17,429 nucleotides of DNA from JBCDIQ01 sp039024295 (GTDB lineage Bacteria > Bacteroidota > Bacteroidia > J057). Positions 1-7,189 of the stretch are shown piece after piece. A program made the position numbers and the translations under genes. The DNA is taken from assembly GCA_039024295.1 (NCBI GenBank), contig JBCDIQ010000078.1, forward strand, positions 1 to 17,429, read 5' to 3'. The notes beneath the pieces were generated by a model that worked only from the letters and a program-made list of their open reading frames with translations, was not told the DNA's origin and ran no database searches. Within the stretch, counting starts at the first letter, position 1. Each line of letters begins with the position of its first letter.

Positions 1-103
1 AGCATCTACCTTTAATCCCGGAATTTCCAGTAAGTGTTCAAAAAATAAATGGTCGCTTATACAACTAAGATAATGCCTTCCGCCATTTTTGGCCGAGTAC
101 CAT

Positions 104-625
104 TTATTTTTCCTTTAAATATTGTTCGATTTCTGTGATTTCTGTGATTTCTGATGGGTTGACCGAGGTCGTTCGCCTACAAATATTTGTCCAATAGGTA
201 TTTTTCCCTTTTGGAAAGGGAAAATCAAAAATCCCCTGGCCAGAGGGGGCTTTTTTCATCCCATAGATAATGTAGTTGCTGCCTACCGTAAACGGATACC
301 TGCAATCTCCTCGACCTAATCCTGTGTAAATATTTAGTGTATCTGAAGGTATTATGCCTTTGCATCTGGCGCTCACTACTACTTTATACATGGCGAAAAT
401 CCTTTCATAAAGTAACCCTGATCTCCAATTGTTTTTTTGAGCTCGTTCGAATGCGGAGGAGTCGGTAAGTGTGACCAGCTCTTTGGATACCACTTTCCCT
501 ATCACAACAGCATCCACGTATTTCATTTCCTTTTTAACCGTATTTTCTCCAACGCAAGTACAAGCAAAGACCTCCGCTTGTATCAGCAGCATCCCAAATA
601 CTAACAGGTTCACAAGTATCCTCAT
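104..625 (-). CDS. Small secreted TIMP/netrin-like cysteine protein
   Basis: Function is not established. The 173-residue protein begins with a clear signal peptide: a short charged start, a hydrophobic core, and cleavage expected after Ala21. The mature protein would then start with Cys22-Thr-Cys24. Further cysteines are at 88, 108 and 149, the last in a C-R-R-T-T context. A CxC mature N-terminus, a 'DAVVIGKV' strand and a late CxRT motif recall the bacterial TIMP/netrin (NTR)-like OB-fold family, so an exported, disulfide-containing protein is likely; this is inference from pattern, not a search. The residue before Ala21 is Phe, which does not fit a good lipobox, so it is probably not a lipoprotein. 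It starts 15 bp downstream of the lspA stop on the same strand and may be the last gene of that transcript. Near the C-terminus a 9-bp tandem repeat encodes repeated Ile-Thr-Glu. Confidence 0.6.
   Translation of the reverse strand: MRILVNLLVFGMLLIQAEVFACTCVGENTVKKEMKYVDAVVIGKVVSKELVTLTDSSAFERAQKNNWRSGLLYERIFAMYKVVVSARCKGIIPSDTLNIYTGLGRGDCRYPFTVGSNYIIYGMKKAPSGQGIFDFPFPKGKNTYWTNICRRTTSVNPSEITEITEIEQYLKEK
130..154. repeat. 9-bp tandem repeat inside the TIMP-like gene
   Basis: The unit TTTCTGTGA occurs twice in full (130-138 and 139-147) and again in part (148-154). Because the unit is a multiple of three, it only adds Ile-Thr-Glu triplets to the C-terminal tail and does not shift the frame. Confidence 0.7.
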
Positions 626-640
626 GCTGAAAATAATTCC

Positions 641-1342
641 CTATGCTGTCTCTCCAGCACTATTATCATCATTTGGCTTGGCAGGGTTCTCTTGAGATTG
701 AGCGGAAGATATTCCCCCAGTCTCAGCTGCCACAGCCTGCTCGTGCGCTTTGAAAAACCTTCCCTGGAAAATCAGAATCACCACAATCCCAATAGAAATG
801 GCTGCGTCAGCCACATTGAAGATAGGCCACAGGAACAGCCTGGCACCTTCATCCACAAAGGGCACCCAGCTGGGGTAGGGACCATTGTAGATGTCCAAGT
901 AGAACATGTCTACAACTCGCCCGTGGAGCAACCCTCCTTCATAGGAATTCATATCGGCAAACCAAACTCCGTAAAAAGTGCGGTCAATGATGTTGCCGAT
1001 CGCTCCTCCAAAAATCAGGGACAGAAAGAAGGGTAGAGGAGAACGGTGAGTAGCCAGCTTATACAGCATCACGCCAATCCCCATTACCGCCAGAATAGAA
1101 AAGAGAGAAAGGATCAACTTACCAGTTTCGGGCGTCATGTCCATCCCCAGTCCATTGACCAATTCACTGATGGTAAGTCCAAATGCAGCGCCCTGGTTTT
1201 CGATGAAATAGATTTTAAACAGGCCGCCAACCACGGGTATTTCATCCCGTAGGTCCATGTTGAACTTCACGACCAGTTTCACGATTTGATCTACCACGAC
1301 CACTGCCAGCGCAATGAGGAAGAACCGATAGGATTTTTTCAT
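641..1342 (-). CDS. lspA: Lipoprotein signal peptidase (signal peptidase II)
   Basis: This inner-membrane aspartyl protease removes the signal peptide of prolipoproteins after lipid attachment to the +1 cysteine. The protein has 233 residues with hydrophobic segments at about 6-26, 74-95, 104-118 and 172-193. Family motifs are all visible: VVDQ (Asp18), ENQGAAFG (48-55), GGAIGNIIDR (112-121), GRVVD (catalytic Asp145) and FNVAD (catalytic Asp179). It is longer than the usual 160-170 residues. The extra length comes from an insertion between the second motif and the next membrane segment, another between the two catalytic aspartates, and a polar C-terminal tail of about 35 residues; such expansions are common in Bacteroidota. 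It starts 38 bp after the DksA-like gene and is probably co-transcribed with it and ileS. The ileS-lspA neighbourhood is widespread in bacteria. Confidence 0.96.
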   Translation of the reverse strand: MKKSYRFFLIALAVVVVDQIVKLVVKFNMDLRDEIPVVGGLFKIYFIENQGAAFGLTISELVNGLGMDMTPETGKLILSLFSILAVMGIGVMLYKLATHRSPLPFFLSLIFGGAIGNIIDRTFYGVWFADMNSYEGGLLHGRVVDMFYLDIYNGPYPSWVPFVDEGARLFLWPIFNVADAAISIGIVVILIFQGRFFKAHEQAVAAETGGISSAQSQENPAKPNDDNSAGETA

Positions 1343-1380
1343 GTTGATGAGTTTCTATCCAATCTAACTATTCAAGGTTG

Positions 1381-1761
1381 TTACTTCTTTAGCTTCATCT
1401 TTCCTTCAACCGAAGTGGTGGTGTGCGGAACTACTCGTAACCTTTCCTTTGAAATGAGCTTTCCGGTAACCCGGCAGACTCCATAGGAGCCATTTTCTAT
1501 TCTAACCAATGCATTTTCGAGGTTGAGAATAAACTTTTGCTGACGAGCCATGAGCATTTCTACCTGTTCCTTTTCCTGCGCATCACTTCCAAAATCGGTA
1601 AAATTGGCGCTGTCTGATGAAAATCCACTTAACTCTTTTAAATCATTCGCAAGGCTTTTATGCTCTGAACGGGCTTCCTCAAGCTTATGGGCTATGATCT
1701 CACGGAACTCCTGTAACTCCGACCGGGAGTAAAAGTTCTTTTCTTTTTTTGGTTCACTCAT
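1381..1761 (-). CDS. TraR/DksA-family transcriptional regulator with degenerate zinc finger
   Basis: The 126-residue protein has a long N-terminal helical region (about 10-90, probably a coiled coil) followed by a GSYGVC-VTGK segment at 91-101 and the ERLRVVP motif at 106-112. This is the TraR/DksA layout, in which the coiled coil enters the RNA polymerase secondary channel to modulate initiation, often together with ppGpp. Only one cysteine of the usual finger remains (Cys96); the partner positions are Thr99 and non-cysteine residues near 116-120, so zinc binding is unlikely. This degenerate form is typical of Bacteroidota. The acidic coiled-coil-tip region (about 50-63, with several Asp) could correspond to the DksA tip, but that is inferred. 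The gene lies 54 bp after ileS and 38 bp before lspA, suggesting one operon. Confidence 0.85.
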   Translation of the reverse strand: MSEPKKEKNFYSRSELQEFREIIAHKLEEARSEHKSLANDLKELSGFSSDSANFTDFGSDAQEKEQVEMLMARQQKFILNLENALVRIENGSYGVCRVTGKLISKERLRVVPHTTTSVEGKMKLKK

Positions 1762-1815
1762 AGTTGCATGGGTTAAAAATCTCTCAAGGGATAATCAGCG
1801 ATCACTGATCAAATG

Positions 1816-4800
1816 TTAATTGTTCACTTGGTTTACCACGACCAGTCCCTTTGCTTCAAAGACGTCTATTTCATCGCCTTCAGCCAATTCTGGGCTCAAA
1901 GCTATCTCATTAGCAAGGGTTTCGTGGCGGATATACTCTCCAAATGTCTCTACGGCACGGTTCCACACCTGGTTCGCCGAAAGGGCCACCTGGATTTTGT
2001 CTGTAACCTCAAATCCTTTGGATTTGCGCAGGTTTTGGATGCGATTGACCAGTTCACGGGCAACCCCTTCATCTCGCAGAGTATCAGTTAGGGTAATGTC
2101 CAGGGCAACCGTATATCGGCCGTCGGAGGCTACCGACCAGCCAGGGATGTCTTCACTCACCACCTCTACATCTCCCGTTTCTATCGTGAACGACTGAGAG
2201 GACAATGCCAATTCAAATTGGCCCTCTTGCTCCAGTTGGCGTATATCTTCCTGGCTAAGCTTTGCCAGGGCAGGTCCAATCTCCTTGATGAGCTTACCTA
2301 CTTTGGGGCCTAGTGCCCGGAAATTGGGCTTCACCTTTTTGACCAAGATTTCATTATCACCTGTGATGTACTCCAACTTCTTTACATTGACCTCTGCTGC
2401 AATCAGTCCCTGGACGCGGTCCAGCTGTTCGTGCATATCCTGACCAAGAACTGCCACCATTGCCTTATTCAAAGGCTGACGGATCTTGAGGTTCTCTTTA
2501 CGGCGAATGCTCCGAATCAATGAGGTCAACCGCTGGGCCATATCCATTCGCTCTTCAAGTGAGGGATCAATCAAAGCTTTATCCACAGTTGGGAAATCAG
2601 CCAAATGAACGCTCTCTCCAAGCCCCAGATCACGGTACAGTTTATCTGAGAAAAATGGGGCAATGGGACTCATCAATATTGCCACCTTCCCTAGGCACTC
2701 ATGCAAGGTAGCAAAAGCTGCCTGCTGCTCTTCATTGGATTCTCCTTTCCAGAAAATCCGGCGTGAGAGGCGCACATACCAATTCGATAATTGCTCATTC
2801 ACAAAAAAGTCAATGGCGCGTATCGCAGGGGTGACATCGTAGTCATCCATGTAGGCAGCAACTTCTTTTATGAGCGAATTGAGGCTGGACAAAATCCAAC
2901 GGTCCAACTCGCGACGTTCTGATACGGGTAAAGCCGTTTCAGGCTGAAACTCGTTCAGGTTGGCATATAGCGCAAAGAAGTTGTAGGTGTTGAATAAGGT
3001 GCCAAAGTACTTCCGCTGCACTTCCTGGATGCCATCTGTATCAAACTTCAGGTTATCCCAGGGAGATGCATTCCCGAGCATGTACCAGCGGGTGGCATCA
3101 GCTCCATATTTCTCCAGCGTAGTGAATGGGTCCACAGCATTTCCCAATCGCTTGGACATTTTATTGCCATGCTTGTCCAGCACCAGCCCATTCGCGATCA
3201 CATTTTTATACGCAACGCTATCCTCCAACATCACCGCAATGGCATGCAAGGTATAAAACCAGCCGCGGGTCTGGTCCACACCTTCAGCGATGAAGTCAGC
3301 CGGGAAATTCGCCTTGAATACGTCTTTGTTTTCAAAGGGATAATGCCACTGAGCAAATGGCATGGAACCGGAATCAAACCATACATCAATCAGGTCACTT
3401 TCCCGCTGCATGGGCTGTCCAGATTCGCTGACGAGGGTTAGCTCGTCTACGCCAGGTTTGTGTAAATCCAGATTTTCAAAGAAAGCATCAGCCTTTTCCT
3501 GCGTCATGAGGCCAGCATCTACTGCTTTCTGAGCTTCTGATTGCAGTTCCGCTACAGAACCGATACAGATGCGCTCTTTGCCATCTTCGGTGGACCACAC
3601 TGGAAGGGGAATGCCCCAATAGCGCGAACGCGACAGGTTCCAATCCACCAGGTTTTCCAGCCAGTTTCCGAAACGGCCTGTACCGGTAGAAGCCGGCTTC
3701 CAGTTGATGGTTTTGTTGTGTGCGATCAGCTTATCCTTGACAGCGGTCGTTTTGATAAACCAGCTATCTAGCGGATAGTACAGTACGGGGCGATCTGTAC
3801 GCCAACAATGCGGATAGCTGTGCTCATATCGCTCGGATACAAACAGCTTATCCTCTTCCTTGAGCTTAATGACAATGTCTACATCCACAGGGCGATCTTC
3901 CTCCTGCCCGTAATCCTTCACATATCGCCCGGCAAAATCTGTCACCTCTTTCACAAATCGGCCCTGGCGGTCTACCAGAGGCATGGGATTACCTTCGCCA
4001 TCTGTTACCAGCAGAGGGGGAATATCATTTTGCTGAGCTACTTTAAAGTCATCGGCACCAAAAGTTGGGGCGATGTGGACGATTCCGGTACCGTCTTCCG
4101 TGGAAACAAAATCTCCGATCAACACGCGGAAAGCAGGCTTTTCAGGAGTCACATATGGCATGATCTGCTCATACTCCATTCCTGCAAGCTCTGAACCTGT
4201 GACAGGTGCACTCACCTCCAGATAGGGAATGGGTTTATTGCCTGGCTTTAACTCATCGGGTTGTAGACCTGATTTTTGCTCAGAGAAATATTTCTTAAAT
4301 GCAGCCTCTGCTAAAATCACCGTTTGAAGGCTGCCGGTGTATCGGTTATAGGTTTTAACCCGAACATACCGGATATTTTTGCCAACAGCCAAAGCGGTAT
4401 TAGAAGGCAGCGTCCAGGGCGTGGTGGTCCATGCCAGGAAGAAGGTGTTTTCCTCCCCTTTGACCCGAAACTGGGCCACAGCAGAGGTGTCCTTGATGTC
4501 GCGGTATGCACCTGGCTGGTTCAGCTCATGAGAACTCAATCCGGTTCCAGCAGCAGGTGAGAAGGGCTGGATGGTAAAGCCTTTGTACAGCAGACCTTTG
4601 TCCCACAGCCTGCGCAGGAGGTTCCAGACCGACTCGATGTAGTTGTTCTCAAAGGTGATATAAGGATCATCCAGGTCTACCCAGTACCCCATTTTTTGTG
4701 TCAGGTCGTCCCACAAATCCTTGTACTTGAGTACATCTTTGCGACAAGCGGCATTGTACGCTTCTACTGAGATTTTGGTGCCAATATCGGCCTTTGTAAT

Positions 4801-5112
4801 CCCCAGGGCTTTCTCCACCTGCATTTCTACGGGCAAGCCATGGGTATCCCAGCCAGCTTTACGCTTGACCTGAAAGCCTTGAAGCGTCTTATATCGGCAG
4901 AAAATATCCTTCAGCGCACGGGAAATAACGTGGTGAATACCAGGCTTTCCATTGGCAGAAGGTGGGCCTTCAAAGAAGGTAAAAGAAGGAACCCCTTCTC
5001 GTGATGAAATGCTTTTGTGAAACGTGTTGTGATCGTTCCACCATTGCAGTACCTCCCGGTCAGTTTCGGGTAGGGAAAGGGGCGATTTGTATTCGGGAAA
5101 TCGTTTGGACAT
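1816..5112 (-). CDS. ileS: Isoleucyl-tRNA synthetase with GIHH signature
   Basis: This cytoplasmic class I synthetase charges tRNA-Ile with isoleucine. The protein has 1098 residues, long for a bacterial IleRS and fitting the eukaryote-like type 2 group. The Rossmann fold starts at about 46 with FFEGPPSANGKPGIHH. The class signature, normally HIGH, reads Gly58-Ile59-His60-His61, so the first and third positions are exchanged. The CP1 editing domain shows WTTTPWTLPSN from Trp228 and the DGTGIVHIAP segment with Asp340. The second signature KMSKR is intact at 651-655. The anticodon-binding domain and a long C-terminal extension follow. I see no C-terminal four-cysteine zinc cluster, again as expected for type 2. 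The start is supported by a GGAG ribosome-binding sequence and a close TATATTTG promoter element. It appears to head the ileS-dksA-like-lspA transcript. The swapped motif suggests strong mupirocin tolerance. Confidence 0.97.
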   Translation of the reverse strand: MSKRFPEYKSPLSLPETDREVLQWWNDHNTFHKSISSREGVPSFTFFEGPPSANGKPGIHHVISRALKDIFCRYKTLQGFQVKRKAGWDTHGLPVEMQVEKALGITKADIGTKISVEAYNAACRKDVLKYKDLWDDLTQKMGYWVDLDDPYITFENNYIESVWNLLRRLWDKGLLYKGFTIQPFSPAAGTGLSSHELNQPGAYRDIKDTSAVAQFRVKGEENTFFLAWTTTPWTLPSNTALAVGKNIRYVRVKTYNRYTGSLQTVILAEAAFKKYFSEQKSGLQPDELKPGNKPIPYLEVSAPVTGSELAGMEYEQIMPYVTPEKPAFRVLIGDFVSTEDGTGIVHIAPTFGADDFKVAQQNDIPPLLVTDGEGNPMPLVDRQGRFVKEVTDFAGRYVKDYGQEEDRPVDVDIVIKLKEEDKLFVSERYEHSYPHCWRTDRPVLYYPLDSWFIKTTAVKDKLIAHNKTINWKPASTGTGRFGNWLENLVDWNLSRSRYWGIPLPVWSTEDGKERICIGSVAELQSEAQKAVDAGLMTQEKADAFFENLDLHKPGVDELTLVSESGQPMQRESDLIDVWFDSGSMPFAQWHYPFENKDVFKANFPADFIAEGVDQTRGWFYTLHAIAVMLEDSVAYKNVIANGLVLDKHGNKMSKRLGNAVDPFTTLEKYGADATRWYMLGNASPWDNLKFDTDGIQEVQRKYFGTLFNTYNFFALYANLNEFQPETALPVSERRELDRWILSSLNSLIKEVAAYMDDYDVTPAIRAIDFFVNEQLSNWYVRLSRRIFWKGESNEEQQAAFATLHECLGKVAILMSPIAPFFSDKLYRDLGLGESVHLADFPTVDKALIDPSLEERMDMAQRLTSLIRSIRRKENLKIRQPLNKAMVAVLGQDMHEQLDRVQGLIAAEVNVKKLEYITGDNEILVKKVKPNFRALGPKVGKLIKEIGPALAKLSQEDIRQLEQEGQFELALSSQSFTIETGDVEVVSEDIPGWSVASDGRYTVALDITLTDTLRDEGVARELVNRIQNLRKSKGFEVTDKIQVALSANQVWNRAVETFGEYIRHETLANEIALSPELAEGDEIDVFEAKGLVVVNQVNN

Positions 5113-5134
5113 GGTATCTCCGGAAAATGGAACG

Positions 5135-5142
5135 CAAATATA
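5135..5142 (-). promoter_or_regulatory. Putative Bacteroidota -7 element for ileS
   Basis: On the minus strand the bases read TATATTTG, an exact match to the Bacteroidota housekeeping -7 consensus TAnnTTTG. It lies 22 bp before the ileS ATG, which would give a 5' leader of only about 15 bases. No clear TTTG -33 element is visible at the expected distance, so the assignment rests on the -7 match and position. Confidence 0.5.
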
Positions 5143-5416
5143 AGAAAATCAGCGGTTTTTCGGGGGAGTGAGGAGAGATATAATGCCAGATAGTGACACA
5201 TTGGCGTGCAATCACTTCCGAAAGGCTTAGCAAGTGCTTTTAATTTGAAGTTTTTCGCCTGTTCAAAAAGTTTCAAATATCTATGATCTGAGTAGAGCAG
5301 TTGAAATAATCCTCTCTGAAGCTCGAAAAGGTAAGAGGTACCCGAATCACGGTTTCAGCTTTTTTTAAGCTACTTCCTCCATATTCCATTTGGAGAATTA
5401 AAATCATTTTATTTTT

Positions 5417-5436
5417 TTGTACAAACGATTGCACAA
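5417..5436. promoter_or_regulatory. LacI-type operator O1 before the repressor gene
   Basis: The 20 bases TTGTACAAACGATTGCACAA form an imperfect palindrome around a central CG; 8 of 10 half-site positions match. This is the usual form of LacI/PurR-family operators. It lies 24 bp before the repressor start, directly after a T-rich run that could be the -7 region, with a TTTG at 5389-5392 as a possible -33 element. Binding here would therefore block transcription and give autorepression (inferred). A near-identical site lies at 6515-6534. Confidence 0.75.
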
Positions 5437-5460
5437 GTATTTTCATCTTCCTCTCACGCG

Positions 5461-6498
5461 ATGGATAAAAAAGGCAGAAAAAGAGGGGTCACCATTCGTG
5501 ACATTGCACGCGAGTTGAACGTAACCCCGAGTACGGTATCTCGTGCATTGAATGGAAGCCCGCGTATCAGTACGGAGCGCAAGGAGGAAGTATTAGCCGT
5601 TGCCAAGCAACTCAACTACAGGCCCAATCAACTGGCAACTTCCTTGCGGACCGGAAAGGGAAAAATGCTAGGGGTAATGGTGCCGACAACAGATCGTAGC
5701 TTTTTTTCCTCTGTAATTCGCGGAATCGAAGAAGAGGCTAGCGCGGCGGGGTACTCCGTGATGATATGCCAATCTCACGACTTGGTGGCAAAAGAAAAGC
5801 AAAATATCGCCTCATTCCTGGGGGCGCAGGTTGACGCTGTCCTAGCTTCCCTGGCCATGGAAAAGAGTAAATTTACCCATTACGAACGCATCACGGAGGA
5901 AAATACGCCATTGGTCCTTTTTGACCGAATCACGGATAATATTTCGGTTAATAAGATCATTATCAATGATTTTAGTGGTGCCAAGAAAGTAATGCACCAT
6001 TTGTTTGAGCAGGGCTACACCCGTATTGCCCATCTGGCAGGTCCCCAACAGGTGGCCCTATATGCTGAGCGGGTAAGGGGCTACAAAGCTGCTTTGGCGG
6101 AAAAAGAAATCCCGTTTGATCCAGACCTGTGCATAGAATGTACCCAGATTTTGGCAGAGGGATACCGGGCGGCGCAGAAGCTCATGGGACTGGCCCACCC
6201 ACCAGATGCTATTTTTGCTTCAGGGGATTATGCTGCCATGGGGGCGATGCAATACCTCCAGGAACGGCAGATCAAGATTCCAGAAGAAATAGGGATAGCG
6301 GGCTTTTCAAATGAATCTTTCACCAGTCTTGTAAATCCTTCTATCACCACGGTAGATCAACACAGCTTGCAAATGGGAATTACAGCGGCCAAGCTGGCAC
6401 TCTCTCTGGCAGAATCTCCCGTGCAGACAGCACAAACCACCGTGCTTGAACCCAGCCTCATTATCAGAAATTCTTCGAAAAGAAAGCCTGAGCCATAA
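5461..6498 (+). CDS. LacI-family transcriptional regulator
   Basis: This is a DNA-binding repressor with a sugar-binding-protein-like effector domain. It has 345 residues, normal for the family. The helix-turn-helix occupies about 11-32 (TIRDIARELNVTPSTVSRAL), and the hinge helix at 51-63 has the LNYRPNQLATSL pattern, with the Leu that inserts at the central CG. The periplasmic-binding-protein-like domain runs from about 70 (LGVMVP) to 335, with the DAIFASGDYAAMGA segment at about 249-262 and the GIAGFSNE segment near 279-286. The start is the only sensible one, placed 24 bp after a matching operator, so autoregulation is likely. A second operator lies in front of the downstream sigma gene. 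The effector cannot be read from sequence; the neighbouring genes suggest a hexuronate or a pathway intermediate such as 2-keto-3-deoxygluconate. The last codons overlap an intrinsic terminator. Confidence 0.93.
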   Translation: MDKKGRKRGVTIRDIARELNVTPSTVSRALNGSPRISTERKEEVLAVAKQLNYRPNQLATSLRTGKGKMLGVMVPTTDRSFFSSVIRGIEEEASAAGYSVMICQSHDLVAKEKQNIASFLGAQVDAVLASLAMEKSKFTHYERITEENTPLVLFDRITDNISVNKIIINDFSGAKKVMHHLFEQGYTRIAHLAGPQQVALYAERVRGYKAALAEKEIPFDPDLCIECTQILAEGYRAAQKLMGLAHPPDAIFASGDYAAMGAMQYLQERQIKIPEEIGIAGFSNESFTSLVNPSITTVDQHSLQMGITAAKLALSLAESPVQTAQTTVLEPSLIIRNSSKRKPEP

Positions 6499-6508
6499 GG
6501 CTTTTTTT
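6483..6508 (+). terminator. Intrinsic terminator overlapping the end of the lacI-type gene
   Basis: AAAGCCT (6483-6489) can pair perfectly with AGGCTTT (6498-6504), with an 8-base loop, and the stem runs straight into a run of T ending at 6508. The stop codon TAA (6496-6498) lies in the loop and at the base of the 3' arm, so the terminator is built partly from coding sequence. It separates the repressor transcript from the sigma-factor promoter that follows. Confidence 0.75.
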
Positions 6509-6514
6509 ACATAT

Positions 6515-6534
6515 TTGCGCAAACGATTGTACAA
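6515..6534. promoter_or_regulatory. LacI-type operator O2 before the ECF sigma gene
   Basis: The 20 bases TTGCGCAAACGATTGTACAA share the core CAAACGATTG and flanking pattern with operator O1, matching at 17 of 20 positions, and are palindromic at 7 of 10 half-site positions. The site ends 12 bp before the sigma-factor ATG and overlaps a TATTTG that may be part of the -7 element. The simplest reading is that the adjacent LacI-family protein represses the sigma gene. Confidence 0.72.
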
Positions 6535-6546
6535 ATATCAACCACT

Positions 6547-7092
6547 ATGAAGCAACAACTTTTAACCGAACAACAAGTACAGGACGCTTTTTTGAGCCAT
6601 CCGAGTCAAGCGAACTTTGAAGCAGTATTCCGACACTTCTACACGCCCCTGTGCAGCTATGCCTGCAAATATGTAGGAGAACCCCTTCTTGCGGAAGAGG
6701 TGGTTTCAGATGTACTGATGAAGGTTTGGCAAAAACGTGAAGAGCTTGCGATACAGACTTCTTTAAAGTCCTTCCTATTTGCCTCCACCAGAAATAGGGC
6801 AATTGACTATTTGAGGAAGTACCAGAAAGCCCACCTTCACAGGCATGAAATAGAGCCTCAACATGCAGTTGATACCATTTGCCCAGAGCGTCAGGTAATC
6901 GCTTCAGAAATGCACGCCACCCTTCAGCAAGCAATCAATAATTTGCCGCCTCAAGGAAAAAATATCTTTCAAATGAGTAGAGATGAGGGGCTAAAATATA
7001 GGGAGATCGCCGAGAAGTTGGACCTCAGCATAAAAACGGTAGAGACACATATGCGTCGCTCCCTGATTGCGCTGAGGGCGGCAGTGGCTTGA
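6547..7092 (+). CDS. ECF RNA polymerase sigma factor, FecI-like Bacteroidota type
   Basis: This alternative sigma factor directs RNA polymerase to a small regulon. It has 181 residues and only two domains, as in the ECF group. Region 2 spans about 24-92: the FEAVFRHFYTPLCSYA start, the AEEVVSDVLMKVWQ segment at 49-62 for core binding and -10 melting, and the SFLFASTRNRAIDYLRK helix at 75-91. Region 4 spans about 124-178, with a helix-turn-helix near 149-170 (KYREIAEKLDLSIKTVETHM) for -35 recognition. In Bacteroidota such factors are normally followed by a FecR anti-sigma gene and SusC/SusD genes. Here only a FecR-like fragment follows, then sugar-acid catabolic genes. A LacI-type operator lies immediately upstream, which suggests control of sigma synthesis as well as of its activity. 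Target promoters cannot be inferred from this window. Confidence 0.92.
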   Translation: MKQQLLTEQQVQDAFLSHPSQANFEAVFRHFYTPLCSYACKYVGEPLLAEEVVSDVLMKVWQKREELAIQTSLKSFLFASTRNRAIDYLRKYQKAHLHRHEIEPQHAVDTICPERQVIASEMHATLQQAINNLPPQGKNIFQMSRDEGLKYREIAEKLDLSIKTVETHMRRSLIALRAAVA

Positions 7093-7142
7093 TAGGCGAT
7101 TGCGTATTGGGATTTTTATGATGTGGCAGATCTTTGACCTTG

Positions 7143-7189
7143 TTGCCCTAGAGTAAGGGTGACAAGCAAATGTTTCGTCTCTAGGGTAA
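7143..7189 (+). promoter_or_regulatory. Long hairpin overlapping the start of the FecR-like fragment
   Basis: TTGCCCTAGAG (7143-7153) and CTCTAGGGTAA (7179-7189) form an 11-bp inverted repeat with one mismatch. The 25-base loop contains a weaker inner pairing of GAC with GTC. The 3' arm includes AGGG just before the two in-frame ATG codons at 7189 and 7192, so folding of the RNA would mask the start region. There is no T-run, so it does not look like a terminator. A role in translation control is an inference. Confidence 0.4.

Larger units (their letters stand above)
5113..5460. other. Divergent intergenic region between ileS and the lacI-type gene
   Basis: These 348 bases separate two divergent genes. 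The left end carries the ileS promoter element and the right end carries the LacI-type operator and the probable repressor promoter. No convincing coding sequence or RNA gene is seen between them. A frame antisense to the repressor extends the ileS N-terminal region but has no coding character. Confidence 0.6.

Noticed and set aside
1..108. Open minus-strand frame at the left edge, overlapping the end of the TIMP-like gene, with a protein-like translation.
   Set aside because: It is bounded by a stop just inside the TIMP-like gene and has no ATG, GTG or TTG start near its beginning. It could be a remnant of a gene beyond the window, but about 35 codons are not enough to support that.
228..257. 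CCCCT/AGGGG hairpin followed by T6 on the plus strand, terminator-like.
   Set aside because: It lies inside the TIMP-like gene, and no plus-strand gene ends nearby. It is explained by the codons of the minus-strand protein.
1813..4560. Several plus-strand open frames of 60-128 codons opposite ileS.
   Set aside because: They are antisense shadows of a strongly conserved synthetase gene and show no recognisable motifs or initiation signals.
4911..5276. A 121-codon minus-strand frame overlapping the ileS start.
   Set aside because: It overlaps the conserved IleRS N-terminus in another frame, and its translation has no domain character.
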